Shown one piece after another: positions 5,669-12,145 of a stretch of 13,704 nt of DNA. The position numbers and the translations under genes were made by a program. Every line of letters begins with the position of its first letter. The first letter of the stretch is position 1. Under the pieces are notes generated by a model. The model had not been told where the DNA came from. It saw only the letters and a list, made by a program, of their open reading frames with translations, and ran no database searches. The stretch is from JBNKDD01 sp050288085 (GTDB taxonomy: Bacteria > Chloroflexota > Anaerolineae > Aggregatilineales > UBA3940), in contig JBNKDD010000150.1 in NCBI GenBank assembly GCA_050288085.1, positions 1-13,704 of the forward strand, given 5' to 3'.

Positions 5669-6289
5669 ATGCCACGACCAAGATTTGAGAATTTATCCGA
5701 AGAGAAACGACACAGCATCCTTGAATCGGCTGCCAAAATATTTGCCGAGCAGGGTTTTACAAATGCTTCAATGAATCAAATCCTGAGTGATGCTGGAGTC
5801 AGTAAAGGTGCAGCTTATTACTATTTTGATGATAAGGCAGATTTGTTCCTGACGGTTGTTCAGTACTATATCGACTACCTGTTTGGGGATATTGATCTCA
5901 ATCTGAACACATTGACCGCCGATACATTTTGGCCTGAGATTACCAATGTGTACAAAAGCCAGTTCAAGTATTTCAAAACACAGCCGTGGACTGTTGGCGT
6001 TGCTAAGGCGATCTCATCACTTTCGTCTCAAGAACTTGAATCTGCATCAGTTGTTGAATATCTCATGCAGGTTATGGGGATGTTGAGTGCCTTCGTAAAC
6101 CGGGGTCAGGAGTTGGGTGTACTTCGCACCGATCTCCCTGATGATCTGCTTTTACATATCATCTCAGGGCTGGATAATGCTTCGGATAGTTGGTTGATAG
6201 AGCATTGGGATGAACTTGATGATCAGATGATCTCCGATCACGTTAATACCATGTTCGATATATTGAAATCTGCTATTGGCGTGGAGTAG
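5669..6289 (+). CDS. TetR/AcrR family transcriptional regulator
   Basis: A 206-residue protein of normal TetR length. The N-terminal DNA-binding domain runs from about residue 13 to 60: ILESAAKIFAEQGF, then the helix-turn-helix MNQILSDAGVSKGAAYYYFDDKADLF. The remainder is an all-helical ligand and dimer domain with many aromatic residues (TADTFWPEI, YFKTQPWTVG), suggesting a hydrophobic ligand. AGAGG precedes the ATG. It is preceded by a strong promoter with overlapping dyads, consistent with self-repression. The serine hydrolase 128 bases downstream is the likely co-regulated target. The specific ligand cannot be inferred. Confidence 0.92.
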   Translation: MPRPRFENLSEEKRHSILESAAKIFAEQGFTNASMNQILSDAGVSKGAAYYYFDDKADLFLTVVQYYIDYLFGDIDLNLNTLTADTFWPEITNVYKSQFKYFKTQPWTVGVAKAISSLSSQELESASVVEYLMQVMGMLSAFVNRGQELGVLRTDLPDDLLLHIISGLDNASDSWLIEHWDELDDQMISDHVNTMFDILKSAIGVE

Positions 6290-6417
6290 CAGCCAATGTA
6301 TAGCGCAGTCCCACCCTAAGAATAATCTCAGTTAAGTGGAAACAGATAATGGTTTTGAACCCGGCATATTTGATTTGCCGGAGTGGTATTTGATGCTGCT
6401 AGTGAGGAAAATGAAAA

Positions 6418-7608
6418 ATGACAGAGATAAACGGGTTTGTTGCATCAGGTTTTGAAAAAGTGCGTGAAGCATTTGAGGATAATTTCCGTGAGCGTAACGA
6501 GTTAGGTGCTGCCTGCGCGGTGTATTATCAGGGGGAAAAGGTTGTTGATTTATGGGGTGGTTATCACGATAAAGCTAAATCACAGCCCTGGCGTGAGAAT
6601 TCTATGGTAGGTGTATTCTCCACCACAAAAGGTGTTGCGGCCTGTTGTGCTGCATTGGCTCACTCCTGTGGATGGTTGGATTATGACGAACGCGTTGCCA
6701 CCTATTGGCCTGAGTTCGCTCAAAACGGGAAAGAAAACGTAACCGTTCGCCAGCTACTTGCTCATCAGGCAGGCTTATGTACCCTTGATGATCTGACATT
6801 AGATACCCTTGCCGATTTTGACACCGCTAAAGTCGCCGATGCCTTAGCCCGGAAGATGCCAGCATGGGAGCCCGGAACAGCTCAGGGATATCATTGCTGG
6901 ACTATCGGTTGGTTGATCAGCGAACTACTCCGCCATGTTGATCCAAAAGGGCGGCGGCTCAATCAGTTCTTCCAGGAGGAGATCGCCGAGCCATTGGGGA
7001 TCGAGTTTTACATCGGGCTGCCCGATGATGTTGATCGAAGCCGGTTGGCAACACTCTATGGCGTCGAGAGTCCTTTTCAGCTCGTTTTCAGTTTGAATAA
7101 GATGCCCTGGGCAACCGTGAAAGGTTTTTTCAATCCACGCTCATTAACAGCCTTGAGCATGATCGATCCAAAAGGTCTGTTAAAACACAGTAATTTTAAT
7201 GATCCCGTGTTACAAGGTGTGGAGATGGGATCAGGAAATGGTATTGGTGAGGCGCGTGCTCTCGCAAAACTCTATAGTGAGTTTGCTACAGGTGGTCACA
7301 CTTTAGGGTTAACGCCCGAAACGCTCAATAAGTTAGCTGAGCCCGTTCAGGGGATGTCAGACCGGGTTATTGGTCTTGAAGTTGCATTCTCTCTGGGGTT
7401 TATGAAATCAACTCCACCAGCTCCGATTGGTGAAACTGCACGCAGTTATGGTTGTCCCGGTGCCGGTGGTTCAGTTGCCTTTGCCGATCCAGATCTTGGC
7501 CTCGGATTTGCCTATGTGCTCAATCGCATTGATGTATACCCATTCAATGATCCACGCGAGAAAGCCCTTCGTGAAGCCGTATATGATAGTGTTGCAGTGA
7601 GAGCTTAA
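6418..7608 (+). CDS. Serine hydrolase of the class C beta-lactamase / family VIII esterase fold
   Basis: A 396-residue protein with the penicillin-binding/beta-lactamase fold. Visible catalytic marks are S68-T-T-K71 in VGVFSTTKG (nucleophile and lysine), VTVRQLLAHQAGL at 109-121, Y158 in QGYHCWTIGWL (general-base tyrosine; the third motif position is cysteine, not the asparagine of true class C enzymes), and GAGGS at 348-352 in place of the KTG triad. These traits point to an EstB-like esterase or peptidase more than an antibiotic-degrading lactamase. There is no signal peptide, so it is probably cytoplasmic. GAGG precedes ATG 6418; an ATG at 6411 is out of frame. A weak 6-base hairpin CCGGCA/TGCCGG (6361-6381) lies in the gap after tetR. 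It is probably read with tetR and ends at a strong terminator. The substrate is unknown. Confidence 0.88.
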   Translation: MTEINGFVASGFEKVREAFEDNFRERNELGAACAVYYQGEKVVDLWGGYHDKAKSQPWRENSMVGVFSTTKGVAACCAALAHSCGWLDYDERVATYWPEFAQNGKENVTVRQLLAHQAGLCTLDDLTLDTLADFDTAKVADALARKMPAWEPGTAQGYHCWTIGWLISELLRHVDPKGRRLNQFFQEEIAEPLGIEFYIGLPDDVDRSRLATLYGVESPFQLVFSLNKMPWATVKGFFNPRSLTALSMIDPKGLLKHSNFNDPVLQGVEMGSGNGIGEARALAKLYSEFATGGHTLGLTPETLNKLAEPVQGMSDRVIGLEVAFSLGFMKSTPPAPIGETARSYGCPGAGGSVAFADPDLGLGFAYVLNRIDVYPFNDPREKALREAVYDSVAVRA

Positions 7609-7636
7609 TCCACCAGCATAAAATTCATTGATTTGC

Positions 7637-7670
7637 CCGGTAACGCTCCACGTTACCGGCTTTTTTCTTT
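7637..7670 (+). terminator. Strong intrinsic terminator between convergent genes
   Basis: Arms CCGGTAACG (7637-7645) and CGTTACCGG (7651-7659) with a five-base loop, then C and six T. It ends the hydrolase transcript. On the opposite strand the same bases encode the last codons of the corrinoid protein: its TAA lies in the stem and the T-tract gives Lys-Glu-Lys. No T-tract follows on the minus strand, so it works mainly rightward. Confidence 0.85.
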
Positions 7671-8312
7671 CATGATTTGCTGGCAGAGTTGGACGCCCAC
7701 CAGCGCATCGGTGGCCCAATAATCGGCTCCGACCGCCACCGCAACGTTGGCAGTCATCATACCGCCGCCAACGATAACCGGGATCGCAGAGATCGAATAG
7801 TCCCGCACTTTCCTGATCTCCTTGATCGTTTCTCCCATAACATTGTAGGACCCGGTCAGTAAGCCGGATAATGCGAGGATGTCCGGTCTGGACTTTAGCG
7901 CTTCTCCAGCAAAAAGAGCGGGCGAGACATCCACCCCCAGGTCGGTCACTTTGAAACCCTGGGAGAGCAGCAAGGTCTTCACCATATCCTTGCCCAGGTT
8001 ATGAATATCGCCCTGTACCGTGCCGAGTAGAACATGCCCGGAGTTCTTACCGTTATGCTGGTTATCAAAGAACGGCTCCAGGATTTCCATCATCCCCCGG
8101 AAGATTTCACCGGCCAGCATCAGACCAGAGATGAAATAGGTGCCCTCTTCATAGAGCTTGCCGACCTCCGTCATCCCGGCCTGGACGTCTTCAAGGATCT
8201 CCTCGACATCATCTTTGGCCTGAATTCTTACTTGAAGGATTTCCAGGGCTTCTTCTTCTTCTAGATTTTTAAGGCTCTCAACCAGTCGGGTGCGATTATC
8301 GGGTACGTTCAT
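7653..8312 (-). CDS. Cobalamin-binding corrinoid protein (MtbC/MttC/MetH-B12 type)
   Basis: A 219-residue protein with the two domains of methyltransferase corrinoid proteins: an N-terminal four-helix cap (about residues 8-85) and a Rossmann-like B12 domain (about 92-215). The cobalt-ligand motif DxHxxG is intact (D102, H104, G107 in GDIHNLGKD), followed by LGVDV, the SxL motif in ALSGLLTG and the VIVGGG loop. Such proteins carry methyl groups on cobalt between a substrate methyltransferase and an acceptor. No methyltransferase gene is adjacent. The ATG at 8312 overlaps the end of the GntR gene by 17 bases, has no clear ribosome site and so probably depends on coupling; a GTG at 8315 is an alternative start. 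It may be a true methyl carrier with a distant partner or a sensing subunit. The fold and B12 binding are well supported. Confidence 0.9.
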   Translation of the reverse strand: MNVPDNRTRLVESLKNLEEEEALEILQVRIQAKDDVEEILEDVQAGMTEVGKLYEEGTYFISGLMLAGEIFRGMMEILEPFFDNQHNGKNSGHVLLGTVQGDIHNLGKDMVKTLLLSQGFKVTDLGVDVSPALFAGEALKSRPDILALSGLLTGSYNVMGETIKEIRKVRDYSISAIPVIVGGGMMTANVAVAVGADYWATDALVGVQLCQQIMKEKSR

Positions 8313-9096
8313 CACGCTTTGGCTCGAATGATTCTAGACCAATCCTGGTATGAAATCGGAGGTAACGACTGTCACAGATGAACCAACCCCAGCTTAGCGG
8401 TTGGTCGTCGAAATCATAAAAGATATGCTCTAGCATCATTCCAGCACTTGAGCTATGAAGTTGCAGCAAAAGAATTTCCTCCTGGTTGAGTGTAGTTGCG
8501 GAGAGGGAAATATCTCCACTCTTGATCAATTGATTTCCAACACCCTGAAAAATACCTTGCAGTTCGGTTACTTGCAACTCGGCCTCAACAACCGGGAGGC
8601 GTGGATCACTGATCAGGAATTCACGGTGATAAAAGATGGGGACATCTTCGGAAACAACCAACCGCCGAATGAAGATAACTTTCTTGCCAAGTGGAATATG
8701 CAGTTTATCGGATATTTTCTCATCGGCCTTGACGAAATGCGCATCGATGATCTTGATGTTTGCAACTGCATCAGAGTCAAACAGGCTTTCGATATCACGC
8801 AGATAAAAAGCGGTATTAATCAATGAGACGGCTTTAACAAACGTACCCTTGCCCTGGCTGGTGGTGATGATATCCCTGGCAGCCAGCAGGTTGATGGCCC
8901 GGCGCACCGTCATAGGGCTGACGGAGAACTCCTTGACGATCATCGCCTCGGAAGGCATTTTTTCGCCGGGGGAGTATTTCCCATTGAGTATCTGGTTATG
9001 AAGCAAATCAGCCAATTGTGCATAGATTGGCTGGTCTGATTCACGGTCAATGATGTTGGGTGAAGCGGTTGCCCGCCCGCCTTTGACTCTTTCCAT
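8296..9096 (-). CDS. GntR family regulator, HutC/UTRA type
   Basis: A 266-residue protein. The GntR winged helix occupies about residues 20-90, with QPIYAQLADLLHNQILNGKY, PGEKMPSEAMIVKEFSVSPMTVRRAI and the wing TSQGKGTFV. A UTRA effector-binding domain (about 100-250) follows, containing FIRRLVVSEDVPIFYHREFL and a C-terminal strand pair. HutC-type regulators bind small effectors such as amino acids, sugars or organic acids and usually repress nearby genes. It is co-transcribed with the overlapping corrinoid gene and diverges from nfnA, so both units are likely targets. The start has no obvious Shine-Dalgarno sequence and the minus-strand -10 candidate is TATTAT at 9118-9123, so its own expression may be low. 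The effector is unknown. Confidence 0.9.
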   Translation of the reverse strand: MERVKGGRATASPNIIDRESDQPIYAQLADLLHNQILNGKYSPGEKMPSEAMIVKEFSVSPMTVRRAINLLAARDIITTSQGKGTFVKAVSLINTAFYLRDIESLFDSDAVANIKIIDAHFVKADEKISDKLHIPLGKKVIFIRRLVVSEDVPIFYHREFLISDPRLPVVEAELQVTELQGIFQGVGNQLIKSGDISLSATTLNQEEILLLQLHSSSAGMMLEHIFYDFDDQPLSWGWFICDSRYLRFHTRIGLESFEPKRDERTR

Positions 9097-9155
9097 GAGT
9101 AAACCAAAACCCAGGTCATAATAATTTAGAAAGGGTTACAAAAGTCACAATTCTC

Positions 9156-9184
9156 TTGACTTCTCAATTATTGTACTGTACTCT
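9156..9184 (+). promoter_or_regulatory. Promoter of nfnAB
   Basis: TTGACT (9156-9161), a 17-base spacer and TACTCT (9179-9184). The -35 is good and the -10 poor, as expected for a regulated promoter. The odd palindrome GTACTGTAC (9173-9181) overlaps the -10. Transcription should start near 9191. Confidence 0.6.
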
Positions 9185-9221
9185 AACCCTATGGCAATTT
9201 AACACTTCCATAGGGAAGTGT
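9173..9221. promoter_or_regulatory. Cluster of dyads in the GntR/nfnA divergent region
   Basis: Three symmetric elements lie together: GTACTGTAC (9173-9181) over the -10; an inverted pair CCCTATGG (9188-9195) and CCATAGGG (9208-9215); and ACACTTCC (9202-9209) paired with GGAAGTGT (9214-9221). The last two share bases and cannot form at once. Their position at and after the start of transcription fits repressor binding by the divergent GntR. Which dyad is the operator cannot be told by eye. Confidence 0.55.
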
Positions 9222-9257
9222 CAAGAATAAAAACCTCGAGGGTTGGACAGAGTAAAA

Positions 9258-10136
9258 ATGGAAAACCAGATACTGTCGAAAAAATTCCTGAATCCAGACA
9301 AGACATTATTCGAATTGCAAGTCAAAGATACCCTGATCGCCCAACACGCTCATGGGGGAAATTTCGTCATAATCCGCATCTGTGAAACCGGGGAACGCGT
9401 CCCCCTCACCATTGCGGATTATGATCGAGAAGCCGGTATAATAACGATGGTGGTCATGGCAATCGGAAAGTCCACCACACAGCTTTCAACTATGGAAGTT
9501 GGAGATTGCATTAAAGACATCGTTGGGCCATTAGGCAAAGCCATTCCGATTAAAAAGTACTCCAACCCGGTTGTTTTTATCGGCGGCGGTGTTGGGATCG
9601 CCCCGCTGTATCCCCAGGTCAAAGAGATGAAAGCCGCGGGGAATCACATTATCACCATTTTAGGAGCCCGCTCGAAAGATTTGTTGTTCTGGGAGGACAG
9701 ATTCCAGGAAATATCTGACCAGTTAATCATCACGACAGATGATGGCAGCTACGGGCAAAAAGGTCTGGTGACCGACCGTTTAGTCGAAGTCATGGAATCC
9801 ACCCCGGTTGACCATGTAACCGCCATCGGCCCGTTGGTGATGATGAAGTATGTGGCATTGACCACCACCAAAAGAGATAATCCTGTCCCCACAACCGTGT
9901 CCCTGAACACCTTAATGGTTGATGGTACGGGGATGTGTGGAGGATGCAGGTACCAGACCCTGACCGGCGATACCATGTTCGCCTGTGTTGACGGCCCAGA
10001 TGTTGACGGTCATGATGTCGATTTTGACAACTTGATCCTGCGGAACCGCCGGTTTGTAAAAGCAGAGCGGGAAGCAATGGATAAGTATCAAAAAGAATGC
10101 CGGGCTCTCGAAAAGCTGGCACCTGCTGGTGAATAA
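9258..10136 (+). CDS. nfnA: NADH-dependent ferredoxin:NADP+ oxidoreductase, small subunit (NfnA/SudB type)
   Basis: A 292-residue FAD and [2Fe-2S] subunit of the electron-bifurcating Nfn complex, which couples NADPH, NADH and ferredoxin. Motifs in order: GGNFVIIR (33-40) and ERVPLTIADYD (46-56) for flavin binding, VGPLGKA (89-95), VFIGGGVGIAPLYPQ (106-120) for the nucleotide, and the cluster region VDGTGMCGGC at 221-230 with C227, C230, C243 and D222. Three cysteines plus an aspartate is the known unusual ligand set for this [2Fe-2S] centre. I chose ATG 9258 because MENQILSKK matches the family start; an in-frame TTG at 9243 would add five residues. The ribosome site is weak. nfnB follows after 25 bases. 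The same fold occurs in dihydroorotate dehydrogenase electron-transfer subunits, but no pyrD is present. Confidence 0.93.
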   Translation: MENQILSKKFLNPDKTLFELQVKDTLIAQHAHGGNFVIIRICETGERVPLTIADYDREAGIITMVVMAIGKSTTQLSTMEVGDCIKDIVGPLGKAIPIKKYSNPVVFIGGGVGIAPLYPQVKEMKAAGNHIITILGARSKDLLFWEDRFQEISDQLIITTDDGSYGQKGLVTDRLVEVMESTPVDHVTAIGPLVMMKYVALTTTKRDNPVPTTVSLNTLMVDGTGMCGGCRYQTLTGDTMFACVDGPDVDGHDVDFDNLILRNRRFVKAEREAMDKYQKECRALEKLAPAGE

Positions 10137-10161
10137 TAAATAATTCGCAATAGAGGCAAGA

Positions 10162-11601
10162 ATGGCAAAAAAGGAACTGATTAAAGAAAAAACCCCCATG
10201 CCGGTGGCAGACCCCCATGAGCGCATTCATAACTTCAAAGAGGTTGCCCTGGGGTACACCGAAGAAATGGCTATCGTGGAGGCTACCCGGTGCATCCAGT
10301 GTAAAAACCGCACCTGCGTTACCGGCTGCCCGGTTGAAGTCCCCATACCCGAATTTATTGCTCTTATTAAAGAAGGTAGTTTCGACAAGGCGTTAGAGGT
10401 CATCAAGGAAAAGAACGTCCTGCCGGGTATTTGTGGACGGGTCTGCCCACAAGAATCACAATGTGAAGCGCTTTGTGCAATGGGCAAAGTAAAGGGGTCT
10501 GAACCGGTAGCGATTGGCCGGTTAGAACGGTTCCTGGCAGATTGGGATATGGCCCACCCCTCAGAGGATGAGGTGAAGCTGACCCAAGGCGAGAACGGCA
10601 CGGATCGTCCCAAGGTGGCGATTGTTGGTTCCGGCCCTGCCGGTCTAACCTGCGCCAGTGAATTGGCGGGCCTGGGCTATGAAACCACCATTTTTGAGGC
10701 TTTCCATATTCCCGGCGGCGTGTTGGTTTACGGCATCCCTGAGTTCCGTCTGCCCAAAGAGATCGTCCATAAAGAGATCGAGAAGCTCGAAAAGCTGGAT
10801 GTGAGGATTCAGCTTAACTGCGTTGTCGGCAAAACGGTGACGATTGACGAGCTGCGCGAAGATGGGTATCAAGCCTTTTTCCTGGGTGTTGGGGCCGGTC
10901 TGCCCGCGATGCTGAATATTCCCGGCACGGAACTCAACGGTGTTTTGAGCGCCAACGAGTATCTGACGCGGGTCAATCTTATGAAAGCCTACGACCCCGA
11001 TTATGATACCATCGTCGATATCGGGAAACGGGTCGCCGTTTTTGGCGGTGGCAACGTGGCGATGGACGCAGCCCGCACCGCGCTCCGTCTGGGGGCCGAG
11101 AAAGTGATGATCGTCTACCGGCGCAGTGAAGAAGAACTCCCCGCCCGGCGCGAGGAATACGAACACGCCGTTGAAGAAGGGGTAGAGTTCCATTTCCTGC
11201 GGAATCCAACAGGCATCATCGGTGATGATGACGGGTTCGTGGAAAAGATCGAGGTCATCGAAATGGAATTGGGCGAGCCTGATGACTCAGGCCGCCGCCG
11301 CCCGGTCGCGATTAAAGGGTCTGAATACTACGAGGACGTTGACCTGGTGATCATGGCAATCGGGGCGAATGCCAACCCGCTGCTGACCAAGCACCTGCCG
11401 GGTTTGGAACTGAATAAATGGGGCTACATCGAGGTCAATGAGAATATGCAAACCTCGATCCCTGATGTGTTTGCAGGCGGAGATATCGTCACCGGTTCGG
11501 CGACGGTCATCTCGGCGATGGGAGCCGGAAAGCAAGCCGCAAAGGGTATTCACGAATATCTGCAAGAAGCCCTGGCAGCCGTTCCGGCAGCAGCGGACTA
11601 A
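10162..11601 (+). CDS. nfnB: NADH-dependent ferredoxin:NADP+ oxidoreductase, large subunit (NfnB/SudA, GltD-like)
   Basis: A 479-residue flavoprotein related to the glutamate synthase small subunit. The N-terminal region has two cysteine sets for [4Fe-4S] clusters: C44, C47, C52, C56 and C91, C95, C101, C105. The FAD-binding GSGPAG follows at 156-161 and the NADPH-binding GGGNVAMDAAR at 295-305; VFAGGDIVTGSATVISAMGAGK near the C-terminus closes the FAD site. With NfnA it forms the bifurcating transhydrogenase that makes NADPH from NADH and reduced ferredoxin, or runs in reverse, typical of anaerobic metabolism. AGAGG precedes the ATG. Annotation pipelines often name this protein glutamate synthase, but no gltA large-subunit gene is present and the nfnA pairing settles the identity. 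An alternative role is sulfide dehydrogenase, as first described for archaeal Sud. Confidence 0.93.
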   Translation: MAKKELIKEKTPMPVADPHERIHNFKEVALGYTEEMAIVEATRCIQCKNRTCVTGCPVEVPIPEFIALIKEGSFDKALEVIKEKNVLPGICGRVCPQESQCEALCAMGKVKGSEPVAIGRLERFLADWDMAHPSEDEVKLTQGENGTDRPKVAIVGSGPAGLTCASELAGLGYETTIFEAFHIPGGVLVYGIPEFRLPKEIVHKEIEKLEKLDVRIQLNCVVGKTVTIDELREDGYQAFFLGVGAGLPAMLNIPGTELNGVLSANEYLTRVNLMKAYDPDYDTIVDIGKRVAVFGGGNVAMDAARTALRLGAEKVMIVYRRSEEELPARREEYEHAVEEGVEFHFLRNPTGIIGDDDGFVEKIEVIEMELGEPDDSGRRRPVAIKGSEYYEDVDLVIMAIGANANPLLTKHLPGLELNKWGYIEVNENMQTSIPDVFAGGDIVTGSATVISAMGAGKQAAKGIHEYLQEALAAVPAAAD

Positions 11602-11781
11602 GTAAGTAGAGAGGGATTTCCAGTAAATCAGAGTTTTGTTTCCCCATATCACCGCTAATGCTCTGGTTTTCCAGATTGTCGAGACGACTGGGGATGAGAT
11701 AGCCCTCCAATCCAATTCTATGATTTGCTGATATCTATAGATCATAAGCAAACCAGCTTTGCTTGTGAACTGCCATGAGGG

Positions 11782-11829
11782 GATAGGGCCTATGCCGGTC
11801 GGAAGTCGGTGTAGGCTCTATCGTTTTTT
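11782..11829 (+). terminator. Intrinsic terminator of nfnAB
   Basis: Arms GATAGGGCCTA (11782-11792) and TAGGCTCTATC (11812-11822) pair over 11 positions with one G-U, enclose a 19-base loop and are followed by G and six T. Confidence 0.85.
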
Positions 11830-11910
11830 AAGCTGAATCTTCTCAACTTCTGTCACGGGTGCATTTAATGTCTGGGGCAGCTTAATTATATTGTTGCTCG
11901 TTAACCCCCT

Positions 11911-12018
11911 GACACCGTTCCCCGGTGTCTGCCCCCCTTTGCAAAGGGGGGCGAATCGCGGTGAGCGTGTCAGCGCGAACGACGACCAAAGGTCGCGCGA
12001 TGGGGGGTTCTGCCCCCA
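11911..12018. repeat. Cluster of GC-rich palindromes
   Basis: Four hairpins stand in a row: GACACCG/CGGTGTC (11911-11929); a perfect 22-base palindrome centred on TTTGCAAA with six-base C and G runs (11931-11952); CGACC-AAA-GGTCG (about 11982-11994); and TGGGGG/CCCCCA (12001-12018). It may be a non-autonomous repeat (MITE or REP cluster) or a structured RNA. No open reading frame or transposase is present. Confidence 0.5.
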
Positions 12019-12032
12019 ACTTTAAATATACC

Positions 12033-12127
12033 CTCCGTCACTATCGGCCCGACCGTATTGGATATATCATAGAGGATAGGTAGTGGCGGAGCCGCAGCAG
12101 CCAACCCCACGCGCCACCGTGTTTTTT
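12033..12127 (+). promoter_or_regulatory. Possible structured leader or attenuator before the lipoprotein gene
   Basis: CTCCGTCACTA (12033-12043) can pair with TAGTGGCGGAG (12081-12091) over 11 positions with one G-U. The same GTGGCG (12083-12088) can instead pair with CGCCAC (12112-12117), which is followed by CGTG and six T (12122-12127). The two pairings exclude each other. The T-tract ends four bases before the AAGGAGGG ribosome site. This is the layout of a terminator/antiterminator but is not matched to a known class. Confidence 0.35.
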
Positions 12128-12145
12128 GACAAGGAGGGAATTTAG

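Larger units (their letters stand above)
11602..12145. other. 544-base non-coding stretch rich in hairpins
   Basis: No credible gene was found on either strand. From left to right: a hairpin AAGCAAA/TTTGCTT (11746-11764), the nfnAB terminator (11782-11829), a group of GC-rich hairpins (11911-12018), an 11-base-pair long-range stem (12033-12091) and a T6 tract (12122-12127) just before the lipoprotein ribosome site. I see no tRNA and no known riboswitch. Confidence 0.6.

Noticed and set aside
9190..9257. Cobalamin riboswitch in the nfnA leader
   Set aside because: The leader is only about 65 bases, far too short for the cobalamin aptamer, and no B12-box-like sequence was seen.
10645..11193. 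182-codon minus-strand ORF inside nfnB
   Set aside because: Shadow of a strongly conserved flavoprotein gene.
10162..11601. Glutamate synthase small subunit (gltD)
   Set aside because: The pairing with nfnA and absence of a large glutamate synthase subunit favour NfnB; GltD similarity is shared ancestry.
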